Origin: an uncultured Lachnospiraceae bacterium
GTDB lineage: Bacteria; Bacillota_A; Clostridia; Lachnospirales; Lachnospiraceae
Length of the DNA: 7,726 nucleotides
Assembly: GCA_902767195.1 (NCBI GenBank)
Contig: CACXGS010000266.1
Span: 1-7,726 of the forward strand
Direction: 5' to 3'
Translations under genes and position numbers: made by a program
In this document: positions 6,132 through 7,726 of the stretch, piece by piece
Layout: each line of letters begins with the position of its first letter
Numbering within the stretch: the stretch's first letter is position 1
The notes under the pieces: generated by a model
What the model saw: only the letters and a program-made list of their open reading frames with translations
What the model was told of the DNA's origin: nothing
The model's database searches: none

Positions 6132-7726
6132 ATGAGATTTGAGATCAGTGAAGTCATTAAGCAGGAAGCAGTTATGGAGCTGGTGTTCGGTAACTGTGAC
6201 AATCCCGGAAGAATGCTGGGAAGGCATATGGTTAAGAGTGGGCAGGTAATCTCTGCATTCCATCCCGATGCCCTGTCTATGGAGATTATTGACGGGGACG
6301 GGAACCACTATCCCATGGATCAGGTGGAACGCCAGCCGATGTTTGCGGTTTATCTTCCAAACAAACGGAGATTTCCCTATCAGATCCGAATGACTTTTGC
6401 AGACGGAAATACTTACACCAGCGAAGACCCCTACTCCATGGAGAGTCAGATTTCCGATAGTGAGATCCGCCTTTTCCATGAGGGGAACTGGAAGAATGCC
6501 TACCGCAAGATGGGAAGTCATCTTATGACAATCCAGGGTGTTTCCGGTGCATATTTTGTCCTTTGGGCTCCTATGGCCAGACGTGTCAGCGTGGTGGGAG
6601 ATTTCAATTACTGGAATGGTATGATCTATCCCATGCAGCGGATTGAGGACAGTGATCTTTTTGAGATTTTTATTCCGGGAGTTCAGGCCGGGCAGCTGTA
6701 TAAATATGAGATTAAGAACTGGCAGGGGGATATCTATCAGAAGAAAGATCCCTACGCAGTGATGAATGAGCAGCATGAGGACGGTGCTTCCGTGATTATG
6801 GACCTGGATCTCTTTCCCTGGGATGACGGCAGATGGCTGTCGTCCCGGAATATTCGGGATATTCACAGCAAGCCACTGGCTATCTGCGAGATGTATGAAC
6901 CGGAGCTCATGTTTCCTGAGGAACGGCTGCGGGAGATTGTCACTCAGATGGGCCTGTCCCATATTATCCTGAAAGGACGGCCCAGAGCCGAGAAGCCGGT
7001 ATCGGATGAGATCATGGGCATCGTGGACCGTGAGAAGGAAAAGACCCGTCATAAGGGATTCTTCGAACCCATGTACAGCAGAGACGGTCCGGACCGCACC
7101 CGGTTATTTGTTAATGAGTGTCACAAAAACAACAAGGCAGTGCTGACGGAATTCGCCAGTGATCATATTCAGAAAGCATTTGATTATATCCTGGAGTTTG
7201 CGGATCTGATGCCTGAGGGCACTTCGGAAGGATTGACCAGACTGATTGAGGAGACAGGGTATACATACCTGTTTTACCGGTCTCCGGAACTCTTCAATTA
7301 CCTGCTTTCCAATCTGATCTTCTGGATCAGGAAGTACCATATCGACGGGTTCGTGTTCCGCGGTTTTCATGATAAGCTGGCAACTATGTGTGCTTCTCCG
7401 GAGTTTGAAGATATCAGTAATAAGGACTGGATCAGTCTGGTGCAGCGTCATTATGATCTGACAAAATCCCTGATGGCGGCTGCCAGAGAGGTGGACCCAG
7501 GGGTTCTGTTTATCGGTGAGAGTATAGGAAGGGAAGATCTTTTCCGCCATTGCTCCTGGGTTCGTGATTTGAATAAGCCTGATTATGATATTCACTGGGA
7601 TTATTCGGTGAAGAAGTCCCTGGTACGGTATCTGGGCATGGATCCTGCGGAAAGAAAGAGGAATCACTATCTTCTGTCTCTCCCCGTCATGAGGATGGAT
7701 GACCGGGATACGGTGATCCGGCTGAA
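6132..7726 (+). CDS. GlgB-like protein with degenerate GH13 active site, probable pseudoenzyme (3' end outside window)
   Basis: The frame runs open from ATG 6132 (AGGGAG 8 bases upstream) to the window edge, 531 codons without a stop. It has the layout of glycogen branching enzyme: an N-terminal N1 domain (about 20-110, DPYSMESQIS near its end), a CBM48 glucan-binding domain (about 139-215, VLWAPMARRVSVVGDFNYW), and a GH13-type barrel. GlgB normally cuts alpha-1,4-glucan and rejoins it by an alpha-1,6 bond. Here the second conserved region reads DGFVFRGF (405-412) where GlgB has DGLRVDAV, so the nucleophile Asp is Arg410 and the preceding Arg is Val. Region I has Glu340 in place of Asp (LTEFASDH). 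The GSWGYQVTGY segment is replaced by unrelated charged residues before GFFEP. The general-acid Glu463 (FIGES) is kept, 53 residues after Arg410, the same spacing as Asp405 to Glu458 in E. coli GlgB. The third catalytic Asp would lie just past the edge. It follows the phosphatase gene by 51 bases and is probably co-transcribed. Branching activity is not expected; a glucan-binding or regulatory role is inferred. Confidence 0.85.
   Translation, partial: MRFEISEVIKQEAVMELVFGNCDNPGRMLGRHMVKSGQVISAFHPDALSMEIIDGDGNHYPMDQVERQPMFAVYLPNKRRFPYQIRMTFADGNTYTSEDPYSMESQISDSEIRLFHEGNWKNAYRKMGSHLMTIQGVSGAYFVLWAPMARRVSVVGDFNYWNGMIYPMQRIEDSDLFEIFIPGVQAGQLYKYEIKNWQGDIYQKKDPYAVMNEQHEDGASVIMDLDLFPWDDGRWLSSRNIRDIHSKPLAICEMYEPELMFPEERLREIVTQMGLSHIILKGRPRAEKPVSDEIMGIVDREKEKTRHKGFFEPMYSRDGPDRTRLFVNECHKNNKAVLTEFASDHIQKAFDYILEFADLMPEGTSEGLTRLIEETGYTYLFYRSPELFNYLLSNLIFWIRKYHIDGFVFRGFHDKLATMCASPEFEDISNKDWISLVQRHYDLTKSLMAAAREVDPGVLFIGESIGREDLFRHCSWVRDLNKPDYDIHWDYSVKKSLVRYLGMDPAERKRNHYLLSLPVMRMDDRDTVIRL

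Noticed and set aside
6093..7052. Minus-strand open frames of 319 and 187 codons (the second at 7104-7667) opposite the GlgB-like gene
   Set aside because: The plus-strand frame is continuous and matches GlgB domain order; the antisense translations are His/Leu-rich and unlike any protein family I know.
6132..7726. Calling the GlgB-like gene a decaying pseudogene
   Set aside because: There is no stop or frameshift in 531 codons, the ribosome binding site is present, and the framework and CBM48 residues are well kept. Only active-site residues are lost, which fits a pseudoenzyme better.

Overview
This window looks like a chromosomal piece of a low-to-mid GC Gram-positive anaerobe, most likely a Clostridia member of the Lachnospiraceae type. 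The pointers are a ROK glucokinase, murB, whiA and an HPr-like gene in a row, strong AGGAGG ribosome binding sites, sigma-A type promoters, and a single-pass membrane protein and AI-2E-family permease typical of Firmicutes. No mobile element, CRISPR array, tRNA or rRNA is visible. The species call is inference.

Layout. Bases 1-255 hold the C-terminal end of a ROK-family glucokinase, followed by a rho-independent terminator (336-365). A promoter-like pair then leads into murB (473-1489), whiA (1473-2432, overlapping the end of murB) and a small HPr-like gene (2487-2744). This block ends at a perfect 15-bp terminator hairpin (2762-2798). The hairpin is shared with a convergent minus-strand gene for an unrecognised single-pass membrane protein (2801-3652). 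That gene and the AI-2E-family permease (3865-5076) diverge from a region carrying two back-to-back promoter candidates. A near-consensus promoter (5083-5111) then drives a tyrosine/lipid-type phosphatase (5193-6080) and, 51 bases later, a protein with the architecture of a glycogen branching enzyme (6132 to the window edge).

How the genes may fit together. The first block joins cell-wall precursor synthesis (MurB), a WhiA-family DNA-binding protein and carbon-catabolite signalling. The HPr-like protein has Asp where HPr has the phosphoryl-accepting His15 and keeps Ser46, so it looks like a regulatory Crh-type protein rather than a sugar-PTS carrier. In B. subtilis crh also lies directly after whiA. 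rapZ and yvcK/glmR, which often sit between murB and whiA in Firmicutes, are absent here.

The most unusual item is the last gene. It keeps the N-terminal and CBM48 domains and much of the barrel framework of GlgB. The catalytic nucleophile Asp is replaced by Arg, the region I Asp by Glu, and the Gly-Trp-Gly-Tyr signature is gone, while the general-acid Glu remains. It appears to be an intact-frame pseudoenzyme, possibly a glucan-binding scaffold or regulator. Because it sits in a likely operon with a Cys-based phosphatase, a glucan-linked phosphatase/scaffold pair is a testable but unproven idea.
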